A stretch of DNA of 64,000 nt from Bryopsis sp. KO-2023 (lineage: Eukaryota > Chlorophyta > Ulvophyceae > Bryopsidales > Bryopsidaceae): positions 2,753,001 through 2,817,000 of the forward strand of contig BSYQ01000006.1 in the NCBI GenBank assembly GCA_030272585.1. Reading direction: 5' to 3'. Below the pieces are notes generated by a model. That model ran no database searches, was not told the origin of the DNA, and saw only the letters and a list, made by a program, of their open reading frames with translations. Positions within the stretch are counted from its first letter, which is position 1. Each line of letters starts with the position of its first letter. The position numbers and the translations under genes are program-made. This document shows, piece by piece, positions 46,678 to 59,900 of this stretch.

Positions 46678-48489
46678 GATTTAAAAGATGTTTTTCCCAC
46701 CTTTTTTTTTTGCCACCGGATCCTCCTGGGTGTGGGTAATTATTTCTCATCACCACATGTACACGTCGTGAATCAAATACTAGAGCTTATAAAAAATTGA
46801 ACCCACAATTCTATGTCAAATTAGCAGCAATGTGAATGCACAGAGGGCAACCTGTTCAGTGAAAATAAAACAGCCGATGGGTGAGAGATCTGGTCGAGGA
46901 GCCGACGACTTGGCAAAGCACCAGTTTTCGGGCTGACAGAAAACGCGTGCGTTCATTTACCCTCTGCAATGAAGTGGGGCCAAAGCATGAACACAGTACT
47001 GTGACTAGTCAGGCAAACACAGAGGGATGATGCTCCATCTTGCATGTGTTTGTGCACCTATTGTGGAAAAATAAATAATAAGATTTCAAACCCATTTCAG
47101 ACCTGGACCCTGCAGCAGCATCTTTTTCATTGAAAAAAACAAATTGCTGCAACAACGAGCAAAGGATGCATCTATTCAAACAACGCTGCACTACCAAACA
47201 AAAGCTAAGTTTGTAATCTGCAGACAAATTCAGCTCCGCCACCTAGTGAGGAATGTCGTTATCAAATCCACTCATTAGTGTGTGTGTAATAATATGCGTA
47301 CTTTTTGAATAGTCTGGGTGGAACAAAACGCTGGAGGATGAAACGCTTTCAAGTTATCAATTGATTGCACACAAGCTTTGGGGATGGATACTTTTCAGTG
47401 TTGTGCTTATCTGTCAAAGCAGGAAAAAATGTTTCCCAACGCGCACAATCACCCCCCTTTTCATGCTCCACTGTTGAAATACATCCTTTGTGGTTTGATG
47501 TTGGTAAGAAGAAAGTTGCATTTTTTTTTGTTAAATCCTTCTTGTTTTGTTTGTTTTTTGTCACAAACAACACTTGAAGAAAGGTGTCGAATATGAAGGA
47601 TGCTGGGATGAAAATTCTACCAACAGCTTCCATAGCCTTGTTTTACGTTTGAATTAGTTTTGGGGGGGTGTTGGAGCAATGGAAGAATCCTTCCCAGCAA
47701 TTTTGAATGTTTTGGACTGTCGAGGTCATGTCTTTCCCTACAGCCAGTTTCCTGGATACACCACCTTGGAGACGTTGCATTCGCTGATTCTTTCGACGGC
47801 TGTATATATATTTGGATGGAGACTATGTGTGCATGGTGAGCGGTTGTGTTGGGAAAATATATACACAACAGGTTGTCCGAAAAATCGAAACAAAGAAAAT
47901 TAAGAATCATATCCAATTGGATATGAAAAGATCCCTGCTTGGCAGGAGTGTCAGTGTGCACACTGACACTCACCTGCAGCTTTTCCTCGCAGTGGCAGGG
48001 TCCACAGGCCCAACCCTCACACCAGATGTCAAAACATGGCCAGCCGTGATTTCATCGTAGCACTCGGACGGAACCACTGCACTGCACTGGATTACTATCA
48101 GATGAACGAATTCAACACACATCAGCTGCACAGTCATCAGATTATGAGTCAATCTCCACAACCAGCACCGTGAAAGTGCTTCAGAAGGTGTCCTAAGATT
48201 CACCCCATTTTTGTTACACGGCAACTTAATTTTCCACATGACAAAAGCACAGAAGTGTGGGCATTCAGGTGCTGTTGTCGCGAGCTTTCAGTCACAGCGA
48301 GAGATGGAGTTTTTTCATACACACAGAGTCGAAGTTTTGCGAAAATCTTACAAAGACAATCAGAGCAACCGACTTCCTCCTTTTGTTTCCCCAAATCATA
48401 ACCAACTGGAGTCATAACTTCCATAACTGACATGACTCCCTCAACTGACTCAACTTGTAACGCCCACTTTGTACTGGCTAATTCTCGGG
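46678..48489. other. Unrecognised region with palindromes
   Basis: No gene could be assigned. Two perfect palindromes lie close together at 47907-47926 (20 bp) and 47946-47971 (26 bp). A minor exon-like stretch near 47679-47870 (+) is unrecognised. Confidence 0.4.
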
Positions 48490-48815
48490 TCTACAACAGT
48501 GCCAAGAAACAGGATTCACATTCGAGGGGCGAAAAAGGGCACCAGGGTCTGCCAACCCATCAGAATCAGTTTTTTTAAGATTTGGGCAGCAAATATGCCC
48601 CCAATCATACGTAGGATACCTTCATTCTGGATTCGCTGAGGACAGAAAGTTGGAGGATGCACGTTCATGAATGGTTCACTCCCCAACATCAACGCCACTT
48701 GATCCACTCATGCAGTCATTGCAGTTCAATTCGAAGCAAAATTGCTTGCACAATATTGCTTGGCGTGCGTTTGTAATGTCCATGTCTTTCAATGAAAACA
48801 TTGGGTCCAGTCAAT
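48490..48815 (-). repeat. Unoccupied paralogous site of the 4.3-kb insertion
   Basis: Read on the minus strand this segment aligns with 33072-33219 followed directly by 37548-37707. Ten bases (AACTTTCTGT) replace the 4.3-kb insert, and one 29-base difference lies in the left part. It includes a minus-strand ORF fragment (GGIFAAQILKKLILMGWQTL) of unknown identity. Confidence 0.75.
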
Positions 48816-49266
48816 TCTTTTTCGTGGGCTGAAAAAGGAATTTCGGGGGTCAAAACACAGATCAGTTGCACGGATGTTTATATGTACATGAGACTGACAT
48901 ATAACCCACTGGTTCGATGTGGAAATGAAGAAAGGGTGGGATCAATTCAGAAGTCCCTGTTCAATGTGGAGAAACACATGGGTGGTTATCGCTTTCAAGT
49001 TCGACAGCGCCTCCACAGACATTACTTCAGTGATACAACCTCGAAAAAAAGACCTACACAATACCCTCCCACCCCCCCTCTTTTGTCGTACCTAAGCTAC
49101 CCACCGACCCCCACCCCTCCCCCCTTGCATAGGACTGCGATTGGGAACTTGAAAAGGAAAAAAACAGGGGCTGATGATTATTTTATCCTTGGATCCTCCC
49201 GATTCTGCATGCTGTCTCTCTCTTCAACAGTCCGGCCAACTCAAAACCCCCAACAAGTTTTCTCTG
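48816..49266. other. Short intergenic stretch
   Basis: A plus-strand ORF reads TDVYMYMRLTYNPLVRCG, then KSLFNVEKHMGGYRFQVR, and is unrecognised. The rest is C-rich. Confidence 0.35.
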
Positions 49267-51339
49267 TCAAACTGCATGCTCCGATGTTTCTTTTTTCCCT
49301 GGTTGCCGTCGCCTGGTCAATCTGTACAGCCCCACCATGACGAGAACCCCCACCAAAGCGCTCCACTTCGATACGATCAAAGGCGGCTGTATAGTTTCTT
49401 GCTCTGCAGCCCCCATCAACAGAAAGCAAATGAAAATGGGCAAACCCCAACACTCCATTCCACCCTCCCCACATCCCGAAAAAAAACGAGGAAATAAGAA
49501 TTTCGAGAAGCCCCCCTAATGTTTCTTCTTCTTATTATTATTATTACTATTTGTGTTTTTTTTGTTTGTTTGTCTGGTTATGGCCCTTCGTAACATTACA
49601 CGTGATTGGAACAGAATGGTACGGACAATGTCGAAAGAAGAGCTCACCTTGCGGAGATAAGATGGAAGGCTCCGCTGTGGAAGTTGCACTGCTGGCATCA
49701 CTAAAACACAAAACCCTCGTCAGACCAAGCGCAATTCCTTTTTTTTTTTTTCTATTCAAAACAAAAGGGGCGCCAAAGGAAAACAGAAAGGAGGAGGAGC
49801 ACCTCTTCTGGAGGGACGGGTCGATTTGAGCCTTCGTTTCCAGTCCAAGGTCCGCCATTCCTTGAGAGTGTACGGCATCTTCCTCCAGATTGACGACTTC
49901 CTCTGGCTTCTTGCTTTCCTTCAAGCCGCTCACTGTCCGGGACTCCAATTCCTCTTCTTGTTGCTTCTTGCTGGCGGATCGCTTTTCCTTTTTCCCCTTG
50001 TAAAAAGTGCCTGAAAAAAAAAATCATCGCAGCATAAATCACCCCTTCCAACCTGGCTCTTTTAAACCTGGCTGTTTTTGTTACTCTGGTGTTTTCTCCT
50101 ACACATTCAGAAACCACCCCACTGGGTAAACAGGACTGGAATCGAACGGTGTTCCCATTACAATATTTGTAGATATATTGTCTAATCAATATCAAAGCTC
50201 CACCTGCCATGAAGGTTACTGATAATTGGGGGGCGGGGAAGGAAGGGCAACGCCTTCCCCGAATGAAATATGGAATCGAAATGAGGAATGAATGAATGTT
50301 GGAATGAGGATTGACGCAAAAAAAATGCATCCTACCAGAGTTCTTGTAGCACTGCAAAGGGTTGGTAAGGGTGAAAGAAGCTGTCTTGAAATCAACATCG
50401 GAGGGTCTTGACGGCAAAACGGTCGAATTGCTGCCCAGGCCTTGTTCATGCCTGGCCGAATCTCCGAGCAAAACTGGCAACAGATCTGAGGATGCAGCGC
50501 CTTTCGTCGTGAACTCCAACAAGCCCTCCAGCAGGGAAAAACAGTCCACGATCAAATAACTAGAATCCAGACAAGAGGAATCCCCGAAGACAGCCACTCG
50601 ACCTTCCTCAACTTCGGTCAGACCAAGAATCTCGTGTTTGGTGTTTTGCCTGCAAGAAAAAAAACACAGCCCCCCAAAATGTGATCAAAACAAACAACAG
50701 ATGGATCTAAAAAACCGACTTTCCCCATCGGATGTATTAGCCCTGAGCATGAGCATCCCTGGAAGTATGTTCAACACCACAGCTTGACAAGCCGACGATT
50801 TTCCCCCCTCCAAAAACCAAAAGCAAGCATCGACCCACCTGCCACTCGCAGACGTCTTCTCCAGATCGTATGCATGCAAATAGCTTCCGGCAGGAAATCG
50901 AATCAAGTTTGCCCCGGAGGAATATCGAATTTGGTGTTTGTTGATCTGGAATTGGCCCCTCAGGATGGTATCCCCCAGGGCGATTCCGAAGCCTTCCAGC
51001 AAATCGTTCAAAGCAGGGACGTTGGCCCCCCCAGTGACGGGTTTCCACCAGCTCCGAGTGTTGTCGTCAAAAAACACCATTTTTTTCATGCTCTGGACGT
51101 TGTACCAGTCGGCAAACACCACCAAACCCAGCCCTTCTTCGCGCACGTCTTGCTCCAGCTTCTCGATTTCCTCTGGGTAGAATTCGTCCTCGGAATCCAC
51201 GATCAACAATGCCCCATACTGCAAGGAAGAAAACACCACACAGAAGTTTCGAATCGGGTCAGGAAAAACTACAAAAGAAGAGAAGGGAAAAAAACCAACA
51301 AAACTTTTGGTACAAAAGCGGTACAATTTGGTGGAAAAA

Positions 51340-51375
<36 letters not shown>

Positions 51376-54300
51376 GCCCAGCTTTCGTCCAAAAACCTTT
51401 CTTCTGAGCAGAGGGGGGGCATTTTTTTTGGCAACGTAGGTTTATCAGCAGCAAATGGAAGGAAAAAAAAATGTAGCAGTAAAGAAGGACTTGAAATCCT
51501 CCCATCCACTGATCGAGCACCACAAGGTTTTCCGACATTCAATCATGAAGAAAAACTAATACTAATGAGAGTTCAGAAACCAACAATCGATCGATTCCAC
51601 ACCTGCTTGGCATCAAAACAAGTGAACGGGGATCCGAGAATTTCCAAAAAATAGTCGTGCTCCCTCAGGTAATCGAACATATTGTGGAAATTGGTGTGGG
51701 GGTGGTCTCCATGCCAATCCAATATATCATTTTTGATGTCCAAATTATCGCGGGGCAGATAGGCCGGCGGATACTTCACGGAATGGAATTGATCCCACAG
51801 GATTCGTTTTTCCCGAGGTGGCGTAGGGATCACTTCGGCTTTGAACGGCATTCGAACTTGCGATTTCCGGAGCTGGTCTTCTCCACGAGCGGGCTGGGAC
51901 GTCACCGTGAAAACGACCTCACCTTCGACCTACATGCAACAGAAAGCAAAAACAGCATTTTTTCAAAAAAAGAATCCTAAAGTCGTTTTCTTTTTTTTTT
52001 TCTTGGTAAAAAACTCGCAATACAGAAAAGCTGGGACAGGGTCAATCTGGAAGGCACACGCACACACATCCCCATTGCAATTCTAAATTCTGTAAAATTT
52101 TATCGGTTTGAAGGTTTAAACACGAATTTATTGTTTTAGTCGACAATACAAAGGTTTTTGATTGACGGATCGATCGATTGGGGGACATAGGAAGCTTCCA
52201 CCAGCATCAGCAACGATGATTAAAACCGTCCGTGTTGGAAATTCTGCCCAAAAGATGGCTTACCACTCCTTCGAAATCCTCCCCCTCGTCTTTCACCCGG
52301 ATGTACAGCCCCAGAAATCCCGACCATGGCCACAGCCTGGAGCTATAATCGAAATCCATTTCAATAAGGCCCCCATGTTCACCCTTTGGCTCGAACACCG
52401 GAGGAGAAGTGATTTCCCCAACGACACCCATTCCGTTCAAAATCGTGGCATTCACCATGACCTGCATGGAACATTCTCTTTACCATCATTGGTTCTGCTT
52501 TCTCTGGAGGTATTTTTTCGATCAAAACGGGTAAAAATTCGGCAAAAAAAGGAGCAGAAAGGTCAAGTGAGTCCGTCTCGATTGCAAGGTTTCGCTCACT
52601 GGCATGGCATGCGCATACAAAGGCTGGGTGCAGAAAGGCCACATGTATGGGCAATCGCTCAAATCCAGAGTGGCAGGAACCACGGACGCCCTCGGCTTGT
52701 AGTTCTGCAAAACGTGCATCGACTCGCTGAGGTTCAGACGCCCGGAGCCCTGCTCGTAAATGTTCATTCCGTCCAATCGGTTGGCTCCTTCCACCAGAGC
52801 TTGTTTCATGGAAGCCGGATTGACGATGCCCCACCGATTTTCCTCAGGAACGGTGCTTGCCAGCAAACACACAGCCCCGGTCGCGACAGGGGAAGCCACG
52901 CTGGTCCCTAGTGCAAGCACCCCAAATAAACCAACATTCCAACATGACGAGAAGTGGACAGAGATGACCGGCAAGAAAATCTGCCCTAAGAGGAGGAGGG
53001 GGGGTGCCATTCACCTGACAGAGTCCTACAGCCAGTCTGGATCTTCGAGCCTCGGACATCTTGTGCATAAGCCATAATGTCGGGTTTGATTCTGCCATAT
53101 CCCAGCGGTAGCTCCCAGGAAGACATGCCCCTGGATGAGAAATGCGCTATTCTGTCTTGGTAATTGACGCCCCCCACACCAATGACGTCGTTTTGATCTG
53201 CTGGGTTGTTGAGAGTGCCGTACAGCGGACCGTCGTTCCCGATGGCAGACACCATGAGGATGCCATTGGACGTGACTTCCAAAACCTACGCAGATGGAGC
53301 CGTTGGGACATCAACCAGCATTTCATTTTTCAACCCAAGGTTGAGTTGAGGCGAAAATGGAACACACACATACACACACACACACATGAGCAAGATATGT
53401 TGAAACTGTGTTGTTTTATTGAAAACAAGGCTGGCTGGCCGACCTTGTCCACGAAGGGTTCGTCCAAATAGTCGGGCCCCCCGATGCTCAGATTGACGAT
53501 GTTCATTTCGGTGATGATGGCATAGTTGAAGGCATCCATGAACCACGATGTGTAGGAAACCTAATACATTAAAAAAAACACGAACACACAAGAAATCGGT
53601 TTTGTTGTTCCACAAAAATGCCATATGTTTTCAACACATAAAAATATAAAATATATAATAAAAAAATATATATTTCTAATTATCTATTCATCCAACCATT
53701 GAAAACACTCAAACCATGAAAACAATTCTATTCAGATCCTTTCTCTTTCTTTTTTTTTGGGGGGGGGAGGTCTGGGGACTCTCAACTCGAACACTGATAT
53801 GACTTCCCCCAACAAAGTAAACAAACCGTTACGCTCCCCTATCGTTTAATCCTCCTGGCCTTTGTCATTTGTCATTTTTCTTTGTACAGTTGCCTGAGCA
53901 AAACTCTCCGATTCACACACACACACACACCTGATCATTTGTGAACACTCGGAAAGTGTGGAGGTCCACGTCAGGGGCCAAGCCCAGACATCCATTGTGC
54001 GAACTGGCCACCACGCCGGCCACGAAAGATCCATGCCCCAGGCCATCATCCAACGTCGGTTCGTGGGTCCAATTGGTCCTCTCCTTGATGTTCTTAATGT
54101 GGGGATGGTCTTTCCGCACCCCGGTGTCGAAAATTCCAACCTTCACCTTTTTTCCAGAGTACCCTTGATCCCAAACCTTTTCCGCCTGAACCACAGACAA
54201 TGACCCATTTTCCAACCATCTCTTTTTTCTTTTTTTTTTTCTTCTTCAAACTTTCCACACCGAGGTTGAAAAAAATGTAGGCCGTCCACTCTGCAAATCG

Positions 54301-55874
54301 CTGATACGGCCCCGCACCCCATTTTTGCATTTTGTTTGGACTACTTGTTGCTTTTCCCCATCGTGTGCCCCCTTAGTCATCGCATCGAGTTTTCGACCCG
54401 GAAGAGACTGCGTGAAAGCTTATCGATGCTACCCCCCCTTTTTGGTCGTGGAAATTTTGTCCTTCCTACAGCTGCTTTTGCTGATTTTCGTGGCAGTTTT
54501 TTTGGGTTCGACCGATACTTCACCCCCCCCCCCAAAAAAAAATAAAATAAAATAAAAGATACCTTGAGCACGCTGGCAAAGGAAGGCTTCTCCATCAACA
54601 GAAGCTTTCTCAGCGATGTCACATTTTCATCATCCTCATCCATGGTCCATCGCGTATGCAACCTAAAGTCAAAGATGTTTTTAATAAAGAAAATGCATGT
54701 TCTTGATTTGCACGTTCAAATCAATTTTGGACACATATACAGAGCAGGAAAGCTTCTTTTCCTTCATTCTTTTTAATTTTTTTTTTTGGGGGGGGGAGGT
54801 GTATTCTAGTTTTCTGCAAAAAAAATCACTCATTGGCCCACCTTCCTTGGATTTTCTCCACTGAGCCATCTTCCCCACAGAACCCATGCACCGCTCCCTC
54901 ATCGGACGTATCGGACGTATCGAACTTGAGGGTTCGAAGAATTTTGCTGTCAGGATGGACATCCCTTATCGATGCGACAGACGGAATCAATTCCTGTGCA
55001 TCAAGTTATCATTCCCATGTCAAGCATCTATTTTGTATTTTGGGGGGAAAACCATACATATATGCTCCAAATTAAAATTAACAAAGCAATCTTTTTTTTT
55101 CATGTTCTACCCTCCTCCCCCCAGTCAGACATACCCAACCTGGTAATGCCCTCATCCCCGCATCAAGCGATACGAAATGAGAAGAGGAAAATACGAAAAT
55201 TCACCAGCACAAATCTGGATTGATTTTTTGATTCCTTTCTTGGACTTCTCCGATTTTGTTGGGCAAGAAAAAAAATAATAATAAATAAATTGTCAAGCCC
55301 CCCCCCCCCCCCTTTCCTCCCAAAGCGACATACTCAAAGGGGGCTCACCTTCAAGCGGTCAAGCAACTCTTTCCCGAGATTAACGATGCCAAAGTCAGTC
55401 GGAAACTCAGCAGCTTTGTTTCGTCTTTCAATCCAATTCCACCGTTTCCCTTCGCTCCCAAGAAGCGCGACCAAATCCTTTCGCAGCTCCTCCGCTTGAC
55501 GATACTCCACGAAACGTACGATGTATCGACCGACAGCCAGGACGAACCTCGATCGAAGCCTATCTGGATTTTCCCCCTTCCCTTTCTGGTGGAAACTCCC
55601 TGCGAACGGATTCTCGACAGGGCACGTCCCGGGTCTCTCTCCTGCAACCTGAATCGTTCGACCTGAACTTGTATTAGATCCGCTCGCGTAAAAACGTCAC
55701 AGATTCCATTCGAGCAAAACGAATCGAGGTGAGGTCCGTTACCCCGGCGGAAGACTCGCGCGAGTGGTGTCGACTTCGACCACTCGATCGACGAGAAGTG
55801 TTATGTTCGACGGGTTTCGAAGATATTGGGCCAAGCAGCAGATTCAACAACACAAAGATGACGAGCGCGCGCAT
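49267..55874 (-). CDS. MBTPS1: Membrane-bound transcription factor site-1 protease (subtilisin/kexin S8 family)
   Basis: A multi-exon gene. A signal peptide ([19 protein letters not shown]) starts at 55874. A prodomain follows ([14 protein letters not shown] near 55450; [14 protein letters not shown] near 54930). The catalytic domain has the Asp in [13 protein letters not shown], the His in [13 protein letters not shown] (53931-54200), the oxyanion Asn in [20 protein letters not shown] (53100-53280) and the Ser in [13 protein letters not shown] (near 52890). Site-1 protease-specific C-terminal blocks follow: [14 protein letters not shown] and [18 protein letters not shown] (51600-51800), [17 protein letters not shown] (about 51040), and [13 protein letters not shown] (about 50580). 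A single membrane helix ([14 protein letters not shown]) then a basic tail ends at TGA 49267-49269. In other eukaryotes this Golgi enzyme cleaves SREBP- or ATF6-type membrane factors. All catalytic residues are present and no lesion was seen. Confidence 0.9.
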
Positions 55875-56419
55875 TTGGAAGAGGCGAGCGCTGCAAAACT
55901 TTGTCCGGTGCTTTCGTGATGCGGAGGATTTGTGCCTTGGTGTCAGGTTGGTTTAATGATGTGGAAACCTGATGTGGACACGAACCCACGAAAATGAAGG
56001 TCCGTGAAGCGAAACTTCGCGAAATCGATGTGTGAAGTGGAAAAACCCAAACTCGCATGTTCTTCTTCGCATCTAATCATGTTTGTTTGTTTGGATGCCT
56101 GGATGTCAGTCTTATGACCTGTTTACACTTGAGAAGGCTTCTGGGGCTGTGCACCTGGGTCCACTTTCCACACCACCCCCCAAAAAAATTCATTTGAATC
56201 CATTCTAAAAACTCACCTGTGGCTTTCAAAGTAGAGTTTCAGTGGGTGTTGTGTGTATCTCTGGTGTGAACTTGCTTCTACAGGCATCTTTTGGCGAGAG
56301 GCCACCATACTTCCGATCTCGTGTTCCAATAAAACTTCCCGACGTCTCAATGAAAATCTTTTTACATTACTATCCCCATCCCAACCGATTCTGACAATTT
56401 GGATCGACAGCATCATTCA

Positions 56420-56473
56420 CCTCTATTCACTGATCAGTGAATAGAGGACCAAGGACATCAATGTCCTTGGTCC
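56420..56473. repeat. Two abutting palindromes (28 bp and 24 bp)
   Basis: 56420-56447 is a perfect palindrome centred on CTGATCAG. 56448-56471 is a palindrome (ACCAAGGACAT and ATGTCCTTGGT) with only the central CA unpaired, extending two more pairs to 56446-56473. They touch at 56447/56448. Confidence 0.92.
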
Positions 56474-56536
56474 AAGCCCAACCTTCCCCATTTAGTCTAC
56501 AAACCCTTCGCTTTTGGGCACACACTGCGAGAACAA

Positions 56537-56640
56537 TGTAATTGATGTTTGTTTGTTTGTTTGTTTGTTTTCCATCCACATTGGTGCTACAGGGCACGAA
56601 TTTCCTTTTTGTATTTTAGACATTTCGCCAATATTCTTGC
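56537..56640. repeat. Dispersed repeat: CAATGTAATTGATG-(TTTG)n plus 60-bp segment
   Basis: ACAATGTAATTGATG followed by (TTTG)n is the reverse complement of motifs at about 7833, 24876 and 43824. The adjoining CCATCCACATTGGTGCTACA, then GGGCA, to about 56640 matches 23295-23362 inverted. Together they may be pieces of one retroposon family. Confidence 0.6.
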
Positions 56641-56926
56641 TGTTCTCTCTGTGTCACATCGTGTTCTACTCCGTCCAGAAGCAAAAACCTCTCCAGCCAC
56701 ATTGTCCCGTTTCATAAAAAGGTTTCCAAGGAAAAACTCTGCTGAAAGGGCGGCGTTAACCAGCTGTCGTTTCACATCATATTCCTTCGTCTCCTGCACA
56801 AAGCTCCTCCAACAGTTTGTTCCTTGCGCAAAAACCTCGCGTTACCCCCTCTTCTCGATCGTGCGTTTTCTACAAAACGGCGCCGCCACTCACGGATCGG
56901 AAAAAACGAAAGGGCCCTTCGCGTTC

Positions 56927-59900
56927 ATGATTTTAGTGTTTGTGTGGCCACAATCTGGGGCGTTCGTGTTGGCCTTGGTGCTGGCGGTTTTTCGATTGCA
57001 GCCCGGAGCGGGATGCGATATTTCACAGCCTGAATTCAAAGTCAAAATCCCGATCACCTCGTTTTCCTGCGACGAAAGTGAGTTACGCATTCGATGAAAG
57101 CTGCACTGCAGCAACATATGGGCAGAACACCATATGCTTAGGTGAAAACCAAAAAGCTGGAAAAGATTCCCACCACACTTTTTCTTCCTTTACTTTGAAA
57201 AACATATTTTTCTGTGGAAAACTAAAAAAATTCACAACAGATGAATCGAAATATCTGCATTGCACCATACAAAAGCAATGATCAAAACGAACTGTGCCAA
57301 TTTCTACTGATCACTTCCTTTGGCTGTTGTTCATTGAATGACAGGGAGCTTGCCGACTGGGCCCTGCATCAAGGATGAAGCGAGCGTAATGCAAACAGAT
57401 TTTCAACACAGAGGGTCTGAGCTGAACGACGGCGGTTTGGATCTAGTTGAAACTGATGAGGATTGTTGCGAGTTCTGCCAAAGGACCCCAGGTTTGTGAT
57501 TTGCAGCATATATTTTTTATCTTTTTTTTTTTTCCGAATGTCAAAGGATGTTGCTGCAGGAGGGGACAGGGGCTTTGTCAGAAAAGGTGCTCTATGAAAG
57601 AAATGCACCAGCCGCCTCGAACATTTTTTGGGGATGTGTGCAGGCTGCAGGGCCTGGACGCGGATACAGAATGCAGATCAGTTCAATAAAATGGGAGCAT
57701 GCTGGATGAAATCATCTGTTCCAAAGGCGAAAGGGGCTCCCTTCATTTCTGGTGGAATCGTTCCCCCATCTGGTAGGCCAAATTTTTTTATTTTTTATTT
57801 TTCTTTTACTGAATACTTGGATTTTTCATAACAACGTGGGGCATCATGCACTCATCAGGAGTCGCCGAGCCGATTGCGTCGGAACCTGATGCCCATAGGA
57901 TAATCCTCACACCCCCCCCCCCCCCCCTCCCCCCATCGAAAAAAAGAAAAAAAGAAACAAAAGAAACAAAAAATGATGAAACTTTCCAGTCGCCCATTGA
58001 TTCTGACACTAAAATCTAAAAATATTTTTGCCCTCCCACAGGCTGCTACATTTCAGCCACATTTTTATTTTTTTCTTAGAGAAAGAAATTGGGGGAAGGA
58101 TGAATGCTGCAAGGCTGACATAATGTTACAGTTTCTTTCTTATCGTATGACTGGTCATTGTACAGGGAGGATTTTTTTTTTTTTTTTTCAGCAGCCTTGG
58201 GAAAAACTGACAGATTTTTCACTATTTTTATTTTTTTGTGTGTGTGTGTGTGAGCTTTTTTGTAGTGGAGGCAAAGGTGGCATGCAATCCCATGAGCAAC
58301 GTCGGATTCTGGAATCGGACCGAATACAATCATCCAGAGCTCCTGCTGACAGACAGTGCCGCAACATGCTGCCTCCGGTGCCAAGAGCAGAAATCATGTG
58401 TGTTAATTTTGAACGTTATTTTTTCAATTTGAAATGGAAGCTACGCACCGAACATTACGGACTAAAATACATTTTTCAGAATCATCTCCAGAACAATGGC
58501 ACACAGTTTTTTGTGTGTGTTTTTTTCAACCCCCCATCTTGAAATTGGATCAACAGGGCGATCCATGCGCCATTAATGTGAATGACATAAAATTAAAGAA
58601 AAAAAATAAATCCAACAAAAAATTCAACAAAAATAAAAACAATCCAGTGGCAGAGCAGATACGCCTACATTGCGACAGAGATTTTTTTGGTTTTACTTTT
58701 TTACTTCTCCTGATATTTTATTGAAGGAGGGTAATTTGGGATTTCCTCCATTGTGTGCATTTGCAGTGTGCTATGCATGGATGTGGATGATGACAGACAA
58801 GCATTGTCACTTGTATGCAAACCCAGTCCCCTCGTCGGCGGAGTTCCTGTGCAGAGATTGTGTTTCTGGCCATCACGCAGCTGATCGGGGTGGGGCAAAT
58901 TTTTGGAGCTGCAACGGCCAGTTCTTCTTCTCAAGAGTTACATTTAATTGCTTCCGGCTGTTGGGATGTATAGTATGAGCATAGGCTTATCCAGGGTCGC
59001 AATCTTCTATCAAAACGCCTAGTGGAAAGTATGTTTCTGGAATAGAAATCCATTTGTTTTTCTTGACTGCCACTTTTTTTGGGGGCCAAAAAGATTTTTT
59101 TTTTGGGGGGGGGGGCTGGCTACGCCTATGAGTATGAGTAATTTCAACCTGGGGATTGTTGGCCAAAAATCACAAATGCTGGTCAACGTACGGTGTTTGG
59201 TGTGAAGGATTTCGTCTTTTGTGGTTTTGGATAGGTAAGGTCAGACGTGGATGGCGGGGGGAAGCAGGAGCTCTGTTTGAAGGGGATGGTAGAATTACCT
59301 TGGCGCCCAAAGGGGCATTCATAACCGGGACATCAAAAGAATGCTCTGGCTTGTGCGATGCAACTCGAGGTGTGGATGTTGTTCTTCTTCTTTTCAGTAT
59401 TTTGGGTTTTTTGAGTTGTGACGCACTCAAAAATTGTCTGACATTCAATGAGTTGATTATATTTCATCTGTTGCACCCCCCCCCCTCCATGAAAAAAAAA
59501 AGAGTGTAGATCTTGGTACTGGAGCAAATTTACGGAGGAGTGCTCCTTAGTGGGGGATGTTCCAGAGAAGCAAGAAAACCACGAGTTCTTCGGGGGCATT
59601 TCCCAAAAGAATGGTAAGATCAATCCAGATGAGAAACAGTGTTGCGATGTTTTTGCATCGAACCTGTCTCTCAAGAATGCGATCCAACCATTACAACATC
59701 AATTTGTTGAAGAGATACCCCTCTCCTCCCCCCCCCCCCCAAAAAAAAACAAGCAAAAAAAACAAAGAATAAAATTGTTGCCAGCAAAGTTATTTTGGGA
59801 ATCTTCACATGAATGCTGCTAGGATTTAGGCCCTAGAATATATAATGGCACTAAAAGCTCATGTGAAAAGTGTGGTAGTGTGTGTTTTGGTGTGTTGGTC

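Larger units (their letters stand above)
55875..56926. other. Divergent intergenic region between site-1 protease and the PAN pseudokinase
   Basis: This stretch of about 1 kb should hold promoters for both divergently oriented genes. No defined core element was identified. It contains the double palindrome at 56420-56471, a (TTTG)n motif linked to CAATGTAATTGATG (56537-56572) and a 60-bp dispersed repeat (56570-56640). Confidence 0.5.

Noticed and set aside
55674..55740. Site-1 protease first exon ending at the in-frame TAA near 55674
   Set aside because: Prodomain text continues downstream in another frame after a CAG acceptor near 55650, so an intron donor (probably the GGTAACG near 55745) must precede the stop.
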